Shown: positions 33,343 through 43,488 of the stretch, piece after piece
Numbering within the stretch: the stretch's first letter is position 1
Layout: the number at the start of each line of letters is the position of its first letter
From: Paracoccus aminovorans
GTDB taxonomy: Bacteria > Pseudomonadota > Alphaproteobacteria > Rhodobacterales > Rhodobacteraceae
NCBI RefSeq assembly: GCF_001546115.1
Contig: NZ_KQ955208.1
Span: 498,401 to 562,400, forward strand
Length of the DNA: 64,000 nt
Direction of reading: 5' to 3'
Program-made: the position numbers and the translations under genes
The notes under the pieces: model-generated
Seen by the model: the letters and a program-made list of their open reading frames with translations, nothing else
Told to the model about the DNA's origin: nothing
Databases searched by the model: none

Positions 33343-35796
33343 ATGGTGACAATTTTCCGCTGGCTTGTGCGCCTGACGGTCGGGCTGATCCTGCTGGCCC
33401 TGGCGCTGGTGGTGCTGGCCTGGTATTTCGCCATCCGCTCGCTGCCAGATTACGACGGGCGCTACGAGGTCGCGGGCATCTCGGCCCCGGTCGAGATCGT
33501 GCGCACGACCGAGGACGTGCCGCATATCTTCGGCAAGACCGACCGCGACGTGTTCTTCGCCCTGGGGCTCGCCCATGCCCAGGACCGCCTGTTCCAGATG
33601 ACCGTGCTGCGCCGCGCGGCGCAAGGCCGGCTGGCCGAGATCTATGGCCCGGGCGCGATCCGCGCCGACGACCTGGCGCGGCGGCTGGGGCTTTACCGCA
33701 ATGCCCGCGCCTCGCTTCAGGCGCAGGACCCGCAGACGCGCGAGGCGCTGCAGGCCTATGCCGACGGCGTGAACGCCTGGATCGGCCAGGTGAACCTGGG
33801 CGCGCGCGGCCGCGGCGCGCCGGAGTTCTTCCTTTATCCCGAGGACATTTCCTATTGGGAGCCGGCGGATTCGCTGGCGGTGCTGAAGCTGCTCGCCGCC
33901 TCGTCCACGGTTCAGATGCGGCGCGAGATCCTACGCGCCCGGCTGTCGCTGGCCGACCCCGCGCGCGGGCAGGACCTGGTCGCCGAAGCCGGCGAGCCGG
34001 CGATGCCTTCCTATGCCGGGCTGTTCCCGGGCGCGCGCTTCACCGGGCCCGAGCGCGGCACCGGGCCGCAGGACTGGACCGCGACTCTGGCGGGCTATCT
34101 TGCACCCTCGGCCGGGGCCTCGGCCAATGGCTTCGCGGTGGCGCGCGGGCGCACGGCGGCGGGCGGCGCCCTGCTCGCCAATGATCCGCAATTCGCCCTG
34201 ACCGCGCCGGGCCTGTGGTATCTGGCCCGGATCGAACTGGGCAGCGGCGGGGTGATCGGCGGCACCATCCCGGGCATCCCGGCCATCCTGTCGGGGCGCA
34301 ACACCCGGCTCGCCTGGGGGATCACCCCGGCGCAGATCGACGACCAGGACCTGTTCATCGAAGAGGTGCAGCCCGGCGACGCCGGCCGCTATCGCGGCGT
34401 GGACGGCTGGACCGAATTCACCACCCGGCGCGAGACGCTGAGGATTCGCGGCGCCGCGCCGCAGACGATCACGCTGCGCGAGACCGCGAACGGCCCGATC
34501 ATCCCGGCGGCGCATCTGGATCTTGCCACGGTGCTGCCCGCGGGCCATGTCGCCGCCCTGTCCTGGACCGGCGGCTTCGGCGAGGACCGCAGCATGAGCG
34601 CGCTCATCGGGCTGATGCAGGCGCCCGACCGGGCCGGCGCCGCGGCGGCGCTGCGCGACATGGTCGCGCCCGCGATGGTGGTGACGCTGGCCGACGCCCA
34701 GGGCGTGGCCGAGGTGCTGGCCGGCGCCCTGCCCCGTCGCGCGCCCGCGCACCAGACCGCCGGGCGCATGCCCGCGCCGGGCTGGATCGCGCAGAACCGC
34801 TGGCAGGGCCAGGGGCCGGTGCCCGAAAGCCTGGCTCAGATGGACCCGCCGGGCGGCATGGTCGCCTCGACCGGCGCCGCGGCGCCCGGCCAGGGCTTGG
34901 GTCATGACGGCGCCGACGGCTATCGCCAGGCCCGGCTCGCGCATCTGATCCAGTCGCGCGAGGTGCATTCCCGCGACAGCTTCATCGCCGCGCAGAACGA
35001 CATCGTCAGCCCCATCGCCCGGGCGCTGCTGCCGCTGGTCGGGGCAGACCTGTGGTTCACCGACGAGCCCGCCGCCCAAGGCACGCCCGAGCGCCTGCGC
35101 CAGGACGCGCTGGCGCTGCTGGCGAACTGGGACGGCGCCATGAACGAACACCTGCCCGAGCCGCTGATCTATGCCGCCTGGATGCGGGCCTTGCAGGACC
35201 GGCTGCTGCGCGACGACCTCGGCCCCCTGGCCGACGACCTGACCGAGCTTTATCCGCGCTTCATCGACCGGGTGTTCCGCAACCTCGGCGGCGCCGGCGT
35301 CTGGTGCGACATCCGCCAGTCGGCCCCGGTCGAGACCTGCGCCCAGATCGCCCGCCAGGCGCTGGACGCGGCGCTGCTGGATCTGTCGGCGCGTTTCGGT
35401 CCCGATCTTGCCAGCTGGCGCTGGGGCGACCTGCACCGCGCCCGGCACGTCCATCCGGCGCTCGGCGACATGCGCGGCCTGTCCTATATCGTGAACCTGA
35501 TCCAGCCGACCTCGGGCGCCGAAAGCACCATCGCGCGGGCCGGCATGCTGGGCCATGGCCGCAATCCCTGGCTCAACGTCACCGGCGCGGCCTATCGCGG
35601 CGTCTACGACCTGGCCGACCCCGACAGCTCGGTCTTCGTGATCTCGACCGGCCAGTCAGGCCATCCGCTGTCGCGTCATTACGACGACATGGCCGAGCTG
35701 TGGCGGCGCGGCGAATATGTCGGCATGTCGCTGGACCCCGATCTGGCGCGTGCCGCAGCGACCGGCATCACCCGGCTGGAACCGGCCGCGAACTGA
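33343..35796 (+). CDS. penicillin acylase family N-terminal nucleophile hydrolase
   Basis: The 817-residue product has an N-terminal membrane anchor (residues 5-31). The small-subunit part follows (VPHIFGKTDRDVFFALGLAHAQDRLFQMTVLRRAAQGRLAE), then the autocleavage site with the Ser nucleophile in GASANGFAVARG (about residue 260). The large subunit contains LANDPQFALTAPGLWYLARI and PGGMVASTGAAAPGQG. The family hydrolyses penicillins or acyl-homoserine lactones. The substrate here cannot be assigned. It diverges from the upstream oxidoreductase. Confidence 0.93.
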   Translation: MVTIFRWLVRLTVGLILLALALVVLAWYFAIRSLPDYDGRYEVAGISAPVEIVRTTEDVPHIFGKTDRDVFFALGLAHAQDRLFQMTVLRRAAQGRLAEIYGPGAIRADDLARRLGLYRNARASLQAQDPQTREALQAYADGVNAWIGQVNLGARGRGAPEFFLYPEDISYWEPADSLAVLKLLAASSTVQMRREILRARLSLADPARGQDLVAEAGEPAMPSYAGLFPGARFTGPERGTGPQDWTATLAGYLAPSAGASANGFAVARGRTAAGGALLANDPQFALTAPGLWYLARIELGSGGVIGGTIPGIPAILSGRNTRLAWGITPAQIDDQDLFIEEVQPGDAGRYRGVDGWTEFTTRRETLRIRGAAPQTITLRETANGPIIPAAHLDLATVLPAGHVAALSWTGGFGEDRSMSALIGLMQAPDRAGAAAALRDMVAPAMVVTLADAQGVAEVLAGALPRRAPAHQTAGRMPAPGWIAQNRWQGQGPVPESLAQMDPPGGMVASTGAAAPGQGLGHDGADGYRQARLAHLIQSREVHSRDSFIAAQNDIVSPIARALLPLVGADLWFTDEPAAQGTPERLRQDALALLANWDGAMNEHLPEPLIYAAWMRALQDRLLRDDLGPLADDLTELYPRFIDRVFRNLGGAGVWCDIRQSAPVETCAQIARQALDAALLDLSARFGPDLASWRWGDLHRARHVHPALGDMRGLSYIVNLIQPTSGAESTIARAGMLGHGRNPWLNVTGAAYRGVYDLADPDSSVFVISTGQSGHPLSRHYDDMAELWRRGEYVGMSLDPDLARAAATGITRLEPAAN

Positions 35797-35869
35797 GGCG
35801 CGCACTGACCCCCTTGCATCTTCCGCGGCAGCGGGCTTCCCTCGCGCCACGATACCGCAGGAGAGACGC

Positions 35870-36817
35870 ATGGCCCGCAAGATCATCATCGACACCGACC
35901 CGGGCCAGGACGACGCCGTCGCCATCCTGCTGGCGCTGGCCAGCCCCGAGATCGAGGTGCTGGGCCTGACGGCGGTGGCCGGCAACGTGCCGCTGCATCA
36001 TACCCAGCGCAATGCCCTCGTGCTCTGCGAGCTGGCCGGCCGGCCCGACCTGCCGGTCTACGCCGGGGCCGAGGCGCCGCTGTCGCGCCCGCTGGTCACG
36101 GCCGAGCATGTGCATGGCAAGACCGGCCTCGATGGCGTCACCCTGCCCGACCCGAAGAAGGCACTGGCCCCCGGCCATGCCGTCGATTTCCTGATCGAGA
36201 CGCTGCGCCGCGAGCCCGCCGGCACGGTGACGCTGGTGCCGATCGGGCCGCTGACGAATATCGCCATGGCCTTCCAGCGCGCGCCCGACATCATCCCGCG
36301 CGTGCAGGAGATCGTGCTGATGGGCGGCGCCTATTTCGAGGTCGGCAACATCACCCCCACCGCCGAATTCAACATCTATGTCGACCCCGAGGCCGCCAGC
36401 CTGGTCTTTGGCGCCGGCGCGCCGCTGACGGTGATGCCGCTCGACGTGACGCACAAGGCGCTGACCAGCCGGCCCTGGGTCGAGCAGATGCGCGCCATGG
36501 GCCGTATCGGCCAGGCCATCGCCAGCTGGACCGATTTCTTCGAACGCTACGACCGCGAGAAATACGGCAGCGAGGGCGCGCCGCTGCACGACCCCTGCAC
36601 CATCGCCTGGCTCTTGGCGCCGCAGCTGTTCTCGGGCCGGTTCATCAATGTCGAGATCGAGACCCGGGGCGAATTCACCTTGGGCATGACCGTCGCCGAC
36701 TGGTGGCGGGTCAGCGGCCGCACGCCGAACGCCACCTTCATCCGCGACGTCGATGTGAAGGGCCTGTTCGAACTGCTGACCCGGCGCATCGGCGAGCTGG
36801 ACCGCCGGCTGGGCTGA
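35870..36817 (+). CDS. nucleoside hydrolase (IUNH family)
   Basis: The 315-residue enzyme begins with the calcium-binding DTDPGQDDAVAILLAL motif and carries LTNIAMAFQRAPDI, VLMGGAYFEVGNITPTAEFNIYVDPEAA and HDPCTIAWLL, the full active-site set. It cleaves N-glycosidic bonds of ribonucleosides in purine and pyrimidine salvage. GCAGGAGAG precedes the ATG. It lies 73 bp after the acylase gene on the same strand. Confidence 0.95.
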   Translation: MARKIIIDTDPGQDDAVAILLALASPEIEVLGLTAVAGNVPLHHTQRNALVLCELAGRPDLPVYAGAEAPLSRPLVTAEHVHGKTGLDGVTLPDPKKALAPGHAVDFLIETLRREPAGTVTLVPIGPLTNIAMAFQRAPDIIPRVQEIVLMGGAYFEVGNITPTAEFNIYVDPEAASLVFGAGAPLTVMPLDVTHKALTSRPWVEQMRAMGRIGQAIASWTDFFERYDREKYGSEGAPLHDPCTIAWLLAPQLFSGRFINVEIETRGEFTLGMTVADWWRVSGRTPNATFIRDVDVKGLFELLTRRIGELDRRLG

Positions 36818-37011
36818 TCGGGGCCCCTGCCTCTGAAGAATGCCTGCATCACTGTCCGTCGCCGCATCCAGGTCGATCCCGCTGCCGCCGGCTCCAGCTT
36901 GGCCGTCAGCAGGACGGCCCTGAAGCAAACCGCGATGGCCAACCCATGGGTCGAGGCGGCGGGTCACGGTGCCATATGCAGCATGAAAGTCATGCCGCCG
37001 CGGCTGTGGAC
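36818..37011. other. gene-free gap downstream of nucleoside hydrolase and ompH
   Basis: These 194 bp separate two convergent genes. I see no coding sequence, terminator hairpin or repeat that I can support. In many alphaproteobacteria ompH is followed by fabZ and lpxA, which are absent here. Confidence 0.4.
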
Positions 37012-37695
37012 CTAGTCGGCCGGCGCGGATTCGGGTGCGGCTTCGGACGGCTCGGCCGGCTCTTGCGGCTCGGGCAGGTTCGGGCCCTGTTGCAGCGGGC
37101 CGGCGCCGATCTCGCTGTCGATGCGCTGGATCAGCGCCTCGGTCACGTCGATGGATTGCGCCGCAACCAGGATCGCGCGCTTGTCCAGCACCGCGACCGC
37201 GCCACGCTCGCGCATCAGCGCGGCCAGCACCGGCAGCATCGCCCGGGAAAACGCATAATATTCGTCGGCAGCGCGCTTGTTCAGCTCATCCGCCGCGGCC
37301 TCGCGCTGGCGGCGCACCTCGACCGCGCGCTTGTCGAATGCCTCGGCCTGCTTGCGGAATTCGTCGGCGGGCATGGTCTGGCGCAGCAGGGTCAGCGACT
37401 GCTCCTCGGCGGCGAACTGGTTGGCCAGCCGGTCGTTCTCGGCCGCTATTTCCTGGCCGCGCTGTTCCAGTTCCGCCTTGACGCGCTGGCCCCATTTCGT
37501 GCCGGCGTAAAGCGCCTCCTGGTCCAGCGTTATCACCGGCAGCACGCCCTCGCCCCGGGGCTCGGGCGCATCCACGACCAGCGGCGCGGCCGAGGGGCCG
37601 CCGGCCAGCGGCGCCGCCGTCTGCGCCAGCGCGGCCGGCGGGCCGGCCAGCAGGACGGCCAGCCCGAGCAGCGCGACCTGACGCCCTGCCCGCAT
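37012..37695 (-). CDS. OmpH/Skp family periplasmic chaperone
   Basis: The 227-residue product has a signal peptide (RAGRQVALLGLAVLLAGPPAALA) and the OmpH core VITLDQEALYAGTKWGQRVKAELEQRGQEIAAEND. A long coiled coil (about residues 75-170) and an acidic Pro/Glu-rich C-terminus follow. Skp-type trimers hold unfolded outer-membrane proteins. Its start overlaps the bamA stop by one base (TGATG), so the two are coupled. Confidence 0.92.
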   Translation of the reverse strand: MRAGRQVALLGLAVLLAGPPAALAQTAAPLAGGPSAAPLVVDAPEPRGEGVLPVITLDQEALYAGTKWGQRVKAELEQRGQEIAAENDRLANQFAAEEQSLTLLRQTMPADEFRKQAEAFDKRAVEVRRQREAAADELNKRAADEYYAFSRAMLPVLAALMRERGAVAVLDKRAILVAAQSIDVTEALIQRIDSEIGAGPLQQGPNLPEPQEPAEPSEAAPESAPAD

Positions 37696-40031
37696 CAGAA
37701 CTTGGTCGAGATGGTCAGGTCGAAGGCCTGTTCCTCGTCGTAATCCTCTTTCTTCAACGCCTTGGCGAAGTTGAAGCGCAGGGGACCGATCGGCGTGGTC
37801 CAGAACAGCGAGGCCCCGACCGAGGCGCGGATATGCATGCCGTCATCGACCGGCGTGTCGAAGGCGCCGATCTTGTTGTCCAGCCCCCAGACCGAGCCGG
37901 CATCGGCAAACAGGCCGCCCTTGATGCCATATTCCTCGGGCAGGCCCAGCGGGAATTGCAGTTCCGTGCGCAGCGCCCAGAAATAGTTGCCCCCCAGCGC
38001 GTCCTCGTTCGGCGCGGCCAGGTCGCGCGGACCCATGCCGTTCGGCTCGAAGCCGCGGATCTTGCCGTTGCCGGTATAGCGGTTCAGGAAGCGGCTGTTC
38101 TGGTCGCCCAGCATATGCACGGCGCCGGCCTCGAATTCGGCCAGCATGGTCACGCTTTCGCGCCAGGCCCGGCTTTCGATCCCGGCGTAAAGCGAGCTGG
38201 TGACCGATTTCACGTCGCCGCCGACGCCGGCGAAGTCCTGGCTGAAGCGCAGCCGATAGCTGGTCAGCGGGTCCAGTCCGGCAACGCGGCTGTCATAGCT
38301 GTAGGTATAGCCAAGCGCCGAGGTGAAGAAGCCGCCCTGCTCGTTGTAGAGGATCGGCGAGGAGCCGGTATCCTCGCCGGTCTCGGGGTCCACGCCATAC
38401 AGTTCCACGTCATAGAGCGTGTCCTTGCTGAGCTTGTAGCGCAGCTCCAGCCGGCCGTTTTCCGAAATCGGGAATTCCATCCCGGTCTGGAAGCCGACGG
38501 TGCGGGTGTTGTATTCCGAATTCAGCCGGTCGGTAGTGTTGTACCAGGTCTGGAAGCGCGCCTTCAGGTCGCGGCCCAGGAAATAGGGCTCGACGAAGGT
38601 GAAGCCCGAGCTTTTCGTGCCCGAGCCGGTGGCGAAGGACAGGTCCACCTGCTGGCCGCGGCCCAGGAAGTTCTTTTCCGACAGCGAGGCGTTGAAGCCC
38701 ACGCCGGTCGAGACGCCGTAGCTGACGCCGAAGTTCAGGCTGCCGGTCGGCTGTTCCTCGACGTTCACGTCGACGATGACCTGCTCGGGCGAGGTGCCCT
38801 GCCGGCTTTCGGCCTGCACGTCCGAGAAATATCCCAGCGCCCGCAGCCGTTCGGCCGAGTTGCGGATCTCGCGCGGGTTGAAGGGGTCGCCCTCGACCGT
38901 GGCGAATTGCCGGCGGATCACCTCGTCCAGCGTCGTGGTATTGCCCTCGATGTCGATGCGCTCGACGAAGACGCGCTGGCCGCGGGTCAGGGCAAAGGTC
39001 AGGTCCAGGGTCTGGTTGCGCTCGTTGCGGGTGATGCGCGGCTCGATATTGACGAAGTCGAGCCCCTTGCGCAGCGCCAGCGCCTCCATGCGGCGGATGG
39101 TGGTGTCGATGATGGTCGGGTTGTAGACCGCGCCGCGCTTGACCCGGTTCTGCGCCGCGAATTCGCCGGCATCGACGCCGGGGATCTCGCTCACCGTGTT
39201 CACGGTGCCGAAGGTATAGCGCGGGCCTTCCTGGATCTGGAAGGTGATGTAGAAGGCGTCGCGTTCGCGGGCCAGCTCCGGCGCCACCGCCTGGACCTTG
39301 AAATCGGCATAGCCGCGCGAGCGATAGAAATCGGTCAGCAGCTTTTCATCGACCGGCAGCCGGTCGGGCGCGAAGGTGTCGCGCTTGATGAAGGTGCGCA
39401 GGACGCCGGCCTGCTTGGTCTGCAAGACGTTGCGCAGCCGGCGGTCGGAAAAGGCGCGGTTGCCGACGAAGCCGATGCGCTCGATCTCGGTCACCTTGCC
39501 CTCGGCCACTTCGAAGACCAGGTCGACCTGGTTGCTGCCGCGGCGGATGATGCGCGGGTCGACGCGGGCGGCCAGCCGCCCTTCCGAGGCATAGACCTGG
39601 CTGATGGCGGCGGCATCGGCCTCGGCCTGGGCCGGGGAATAGACGCGGCGGGCCTTGGACTTGACGATCTCGGCCAGGTTCTCGTCCTTGAGGCGCTTGT
39701 TGCCCTCGAAGGAGATGACGTTGATCGTCGGATATTCGGCGACGCGCACCACCAGCGTGCCGCCCGAGGGCACCAGCTCGACCTTTTCGAACAGGCCCGA
39801 ATTCTGCAGCCGCTGCATGGCGTCGTTCAGCGCGCCGCCCGAGACGTCCTGGCCGCGCGGCAGATCCAGATAGGACAGGATCGTCGCCGGTTCGATCCTC
39901 TGGTTGCCCTCGATGCGGACATTGCTGAAGACATAGGCCGAGGCGGCGCTTGCCACCAGGCCGACGGGCGCGGCCACAGCCAGCGCCGAGATCAGCGCCA
40001 GCGCGCCCTTGCCGAGTTTCCTGTCCGTCAT
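37695..40031 (-). CDS. bamA: outer membrane protein assembly factor BamA
   Basis: The 778-residue precursor has a signal peptide, five POTRA domains (SNVRIEGNQRIEPATILSYLDL, VISFEGNKRLKDENL, IGFVGNRAFSDRRLRNVL and so on) and a C-terminal Omp85 barrel ending in a Phe (LTISTKF). It contains the conserved barrel segment GIKGGLFADAGSVW. It inserts beta-barrel proteins into the outer membrane. I start at the ATG at 40029-40031, since the upstream 15 codons precede the signal sequence. Confidence 0.97.
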   Translation of the reverse strand: MTDRKLGKGALALISALAVAAPVGLVASAASAYVFSNVRIEGNQRIEPATILSYLDLPRGQDVSGGALNDAMQRLQNSGLFEKVELVPSGGTLVVRVAEYPTINVISFEGNKRLKDENLAEIVKSKARRVYSPAQAEADAAAISQVYASEGRLAARVDPRIIRRGSNQVDLVFEVAEGKVTEIERIGFVGNRAFSDRRLRNVLQTKQAGVLRTFIKRDTFAPDRLPVDEKLLTDFYRSRGYADFKVQAVAPELARERDAFYITFQIQEGPRYTFGTVNTVSEIPGVDAGEFAAQNRVKRGAVYNPTIIDTTIRRMEALALRKGLDFVNIEPRITRNERNQTLDLTFALTRGQRVFVERIDIEGNTTTLDEVIRRQFATVEGDPFNPREIRNSAERLRALGYFSDVQAESRQGTSPEQVIVDVNVEEQPTGSLNFGVSYGVSTGVGFNASLSEKNFLGRGQQVDLSFATGSGTKSSGFTFVEPYFLGRDLKARFQTWYNTTDRLNSEYNTRTVGFQTGMEFPISENGRLELRYKLSKDTLYDVELYGVDPETGEDTGSSPILYNEQGGFFTSALGYTYSYDSRVAGLDPLTSYRLRFSQDFAGVGGDVKSVTSSLYAGIESRAWRESVTMLAEFEAGAVHMLGDQNSRFLNRYTGNGKIRGFEPNGMGPRDLAAPNEDALGGNYFWALRTELQFPLGLPEEYGIKGGLFADAGSVWGLDNKIGAFDTPVDDGMHIRASVGASLFWTTPIGPLRFNFAKALKKEDYDEEQAFDLTISTKF

Positions 40032-40134
40032 CGCCGCCCCTCGCGCGTAATGCATGGCCCGGCGGGTTGGCCCCACCGGATTTGTTCCGATGGATACAGC
40101 GAAGCGGGCGGGACTGTCAAAAGCCCATGCCGGC

Positions 40135-41460
40135 TCAGGGGCAGAAAAGATCGTTGCTGAGGCCGAAAACCATCAGCGACAGCACCGCGGCCATGCCGAG
40201 CGCCGACAGGATGTCGATCACCCGGGCCGAGGGCCGGCGCCGCGCCACCGCCTCGTAAAGGTAGAACATCAGGTGTCCGCCATCCAGGACCGGCACCGGC
40301 AAGAGGTTCAGGAAGCCGATCGCCGCCGACAGCACGGCGATCCACCAGATGAAATTGCCGCCCCCGGCCGAGGCCGCCTGCCCGGTCGTCTCGGCGATGG
40401 AAATCGCCCCGCCCAGGTTGCAGCTGCCGATCTGGCCGGTGACCATGGCCCACAGCCCCGAGACCGACGAGGCGATGATGTCCCAGGTCCGCGCCGCGCC
40501 CAGGGCCAGCGATTCCAGCGGACCGGCCGAACGGATCGCCGGGTCGAAATAGCTGCCGCCGCCCTGAACGCCGATCATCCAGCGCCGTTCGTAGCCGGCT
40601 TCGGTCCGCAGGTCCTGTTCGCGCGGGATCAGCGTATAGTCGGCCTCGCCCTCGCCCTCGCGCCAGACGCGCAGCACCACCGGCTTGCCGGCCGCGGCCG
40701 CGACATGGCCGCGCAATTCGTCGAAGCGCCGCACGGGCTGGCCGTCCACCGCCAGGATCACGTCGCCGGGCTGCAGCCCCGCCGCGACCGCCGGGCTGCG
40801 CGGCGCGACGCCGCCGACCAGCGGCGGCACCGGGTCGGGTCCGGGCACGGTGATCTCGGCACCCTCGCGCAGCACGGTCCAGTCATGGCTCGGCCGCGCC
40901 GGCAGGCTTTCGGCCAGCAGGCCGAGGTCGCGCCAGCTGGCGACCGGCCGGCCGTCCACCGCCAGGATGCGGTCGCCGGGTTGCAGCTGCATCGTCACGC
41001 CCGGCGGCACCGGATGCAGCTTGCCGACCTGCACCTGATCGACGGGCAGGCCCTGCCAGATCGCCATGCCGGCAAAGACCAGGATCGACAGGATGAAGTT
41101 GAACACCGGCCCCGCCGCGACGGTGGCGAAGCGCGCACAGAGCGGCGCCCCGTTCAGGCTTTGCCGGGCGCGTTCGGGCGCGACCGCGACCGAACCGGCG
41201 CTGGCGGCATCGGCATCGCCCAGGAAACGCACATAGCCGCCCAGCGGAATCGCCGCCACCTGCCACAGCGTGCCGCGCCGGTCGCGGCGCGCGCACAGCC
41301 GCGGGCCGAAACCCAGCGAGAACACCTCGGCCCGGATGCCGCAAAGCCGGCCGATGATATAATGGCCGTATTCATGCACCGTGACGATGATCGACAGCGC
41401 CAGGACAAAGGCGGCGGCGGTCCACAGGAACCCGCCCAGCATCTCGACGGCCGCGCTCAT
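40135..41460 (-). CDS. rseP: RIP metalloprotease RseP
   Basis: The 441-residue site-2-type protease has the zinc motif HEYGH (His29, Glu30, His33) in its first transmembrane segment. Two PDZ domains follow (LQPGDRILAVDGRPV and LQPGDVILAVDGQPV), and the LDGGHL motif lies in the last membrane segments. It cleaves membrane-bound anti-sigma factors and signal-peptide remnants. It overlaps dxr by four bases. Confidence 0.97.
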   Translation of the reverse strand: MSAAVEMLGGFLWTAAAFVLALSIIVTVHEYGHYIIGRLCGIRAEVFSLGFGPRLCARRDRRGTLWQVAAIPLGGYVRFLGDADAASAGSVAVAPERARQSLNGAPLCARFATVAAGPVFNFILSILVFAGMAIWQGLPVDQVQVGKLHPVPPGVTMQLQPGDRILAVDGRPVASWRDLGLLAESLPARPSHDWTVLREGAEITVPGPDPVPPLVGGVAPRSPAVAAGLQPGDVILAVDGQPVRRFDELRGHVAAAAGKPVVLRVWREGEGEADYTLIPREQDLRTEAGYERRWMIGVQGGGSYFDPAIRSAGPLESLALGAARTWDIIASSVSGLWAMVTGQIGSCNLGGAISIAETTGQAASAGGGNFIWWIAVLSAAIGFLNLLPVPVLDGGHLMFYLYEAVARRRPSARVIDILSALGMAAVLSLMVFGLSNDLFCP

Positions 41461-42629
41461 GCCGCGCCCCGGCCTTGCGCGGCGGCCCGGCGGCCGAAAC
41501 CGTCCCAGGCCAGCACGGCGTCCAGATCGCCGGGACTTTGCGCGAATCCGGCCTCGCGCGCCGCCTGCTCCAGCGCCCGCTCGACCGCCGGGGCCATGTC
41601 GGTGAAGCGGATATGGCCTGCGATGAAATCGTCGAGCGCCTGCTCCTTGGCGGCGTTCAGCACCGCGCCGGCGGCACCGCCGGCCTGCATCGCCTCGCGC
41701 GCCAGGCGCAGGGCGGGCCAGCGCGCCTCGTCCGGCGCGGCGAAGCTCAGGCTGCCGAGCGCGGCGAGGTCCAGTTTCGGCACCGGCAGTTCGGCGCGCG
41801 CCGGCCAGTTCAGCGCATAGCCGATGGCATGGCGCATGTCGGGCGCGCCCAGATGCGCGATGCTGCCGCCGTCGCGATGCGTGACCATGGCATGGATGAT
41901 CGACTGCGGATGCACCAGCACGCGGATCCGCTCGGACCCGAGGCCGAAGAATTCATGCGCCTCGATGACCTCCAGCGCCTTGTTGAACATGCTGGCGCTG
42001 TCGATGGTGATGCGCTGGCCCATGGCCCAGTTCGGATGCCGGCTGGCCTCGGCCACGCTGGCCTGGGCCAGGCGCTCCAGCGGCCAGTCGCGGAAGGCGC
42101 CGCCCGAGGCGGTGATGGTCACATGCTCGACGCTTTCGAGGTCTTCGCCCTGAAGCGCCTGGAAAATCGCGGAATGTTCGGAATCGACCGGCAGGATGCG
42201 GGCGCCGGTGCGGCGGGCGCGACCCATGACCAGCGGCCCGGCGGCGACCAGGGTCTCCTTGTTCGCCAGCGCCAGCGTGCCGCCCCGGTTCAGCACCGCG
42301 AGCCCCGGCGGCAGGCCGGCGGCGCCGACGATGGCCGAAAGCGTCCAGTCCGCCGGCCGCGCCGCGGCCTCGGCGACGGCCTCGGCCCCCGCCGCGCAGG
42401 CGATGCCGCTGCCGGCCAGCAATGCGCGCAGCTCGGCCAGCTTTTCCGGCCAGGCGGTCACCGCGATCTCGGCCCGCAGGGCGCGCGCCATCTCGGCCAG
42501 CCGCGCGACATTGGCGCCGCCGGTCAGGGCGACGGTGCGGAACGCCTGTGCGCCGCCCGCCCGCATCAACAGGTCGAATGCGCTTTCGCCGACCGATCCG
42601 GTCGCGCCCAGCACGGATACGCTGCGCAT
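41457..42629 (-). CDS. dxr: 1-deoxy-D-xylulose-5-phosphate reductoisomerase
   Basis: The 390-residue enzyme makes methylerythritol phosphate, the committed step of the non-mevalonate isoprenoid route. The NADPH motif VLGATGSVGESAFDLL starts the protein, and LPVDSEHSAIFQAL and ASGGAFRDWPLERL hold the metal and substrate residues. It is translationally coupled to rseP. Confidence 0.97.
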   Translation of the reverse strand: MRSVSVLGATGSVGESAFDLLMRAGGAQAFRTVALTGGANVARLAEMARALRAEIAVTAWPEKLAELRALLAGSGIACAAGAEAVAEAAARPADWTLSAIVGAAGLPPGLAVLNRGGTLALANKETLVAAGPLVMGRARRTGARILPVDSEHSAIFQALQGEDLESVEHVTITASGGAFRDWPLERLAQASVAEASRHPNWAMGQRITIDSASMFNKALEVIEAHEFFGLGSERIRVLVHPQSIIHAMVTHRDGGSIAHLGAPDMRHAIGYALNWPARAELPVPKLDLAALGSLSFAAPDEARWPALRLAREAMQAGGAAGAVLNAAKEQALDDFIAGHIRFTDMAPAVERALEQAAREAGFAQSPGDLDAVLAWDGFGRRAAAQGRGAA

Positions 42630-42633
42630 GATC

Positions 42634-43488
42634 TCAGCCTCCGATCACCGGCAGAAGGTTCGCCATCAGCAGGGCCAGCGCCAGCAGCAGCGCCCCGGAC
42701 ATGGCGTCGAAACGGTCCATCGCCCCGCCATGGCCGGGGATCAGGTCGGAACTGTCCTTGGCGCCGACCCGGCGCTTGAGCCAGCTTTCGGCAATATCGC
42801 CGAATTGCCCGGCCAGCGCCAGCAGCGGCCCGACGATCACGATGGGCCAGCCGGCCAGGCCGGACATCCACAGCGCCCCCGCCAGCACCAGCGCACCGAC
42901 CCAGCCGGCGATGGTGCCGCTCCAGGTCTTCTTCGGGCTGATCGCCGGCCAGAACCGCGCGCCGCCCAGCTTGCGCCCGACGAAATAGCCCAGCACGTCC
43001 GAGGCGACCACCGTGCCCACGATCCAGAACAGCGTCGGCAGGCCCATCGCCTCGCGGATCACCACCAGGCCGTAGCCGGCCCCGAGGATCGCCAGCGTGA
43101 ACAGCAGATAGGCCGGGCGCTCGTGCTCATGCGTGCCGTGCCAGCCGGCGGCCATCGGCACCAGCGCCAGCGCCATCGGCCAGTCGCCCGGCAGCACCAG
43201 CATGGCCAGCATCACCAGCCCGGACAGCACGCCGATCAGCACCGGATGGCGCGGGCTGTGAAACTCGGGGTGGCGCCAGCCGGTCAGCCGGGCCAGTTCC
43301 CACATCATAAGCCCGGTCACCGCCGCGACGCCAAAGCGCAGCCACAGCCCCGAGGACAGCAGCAGCACCAGCCCCAGCACCACCAGGACGGCACCCGAGA
43401 TCAGCCGTGGCCGCAGATCCGCCCATTTGTCGCGGCCGCGTTGCAGCGCGCCCCGCAGCCGGTCGCGCTTTGAGCCCTCGCCGGTCAT
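42634..43488 (-). CDS. cdsA: phosphatidate cytidylyltransferase
   Basis: The 284-residue membrane enzyme makes CDP-diacylglycerol. It has about eight transmembrane segments and the signature SWLKRRVGAKDSSDLIPGHGGAMDRFDAM near the C-terminus. Its ATG at 43486-43488 overlaps the uppS stop (ATGA). Confidence 0.96.
   Translation of the reverse strand: MTGEGSKRDRLRGALQRGRDKWADLRPRLISGAVLVVLGLVLLLSSGLWLRFGVAAVTGLMMWELARLTGWRHPEFHSPRHPVLIGVLSGLVMLAMLVLPGDWPMALALVPMAAGWHGTHEHERPAYLLFTLAILGAGYGLVVIREAMGLPTLFWIVGTVVASDVLGYFVGRKLGGARFWPAISPKKTWSGTIAGWVGALVLAGALWMSGLAGWPIVIVGPLLALAGQFGDIAESWLKRRVGAKDSSDLIPGHGGAMDRFDAMSGALLLALALLMANLLPVIGG

Noticed and set aside
36818..37011. Tail copies of ompH or the nucleoside hydrolase, as seen for rlmE
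   Set aside because: Only a match of about 12 bases to the ompH signal-peptide region could be found, which is within chance.
37833..40160. 775-codon plus-strand frame opposite bamA
   Set aside because: Antisense shadow. BamA on the minus strand carries the POTRA and barrel motifs.
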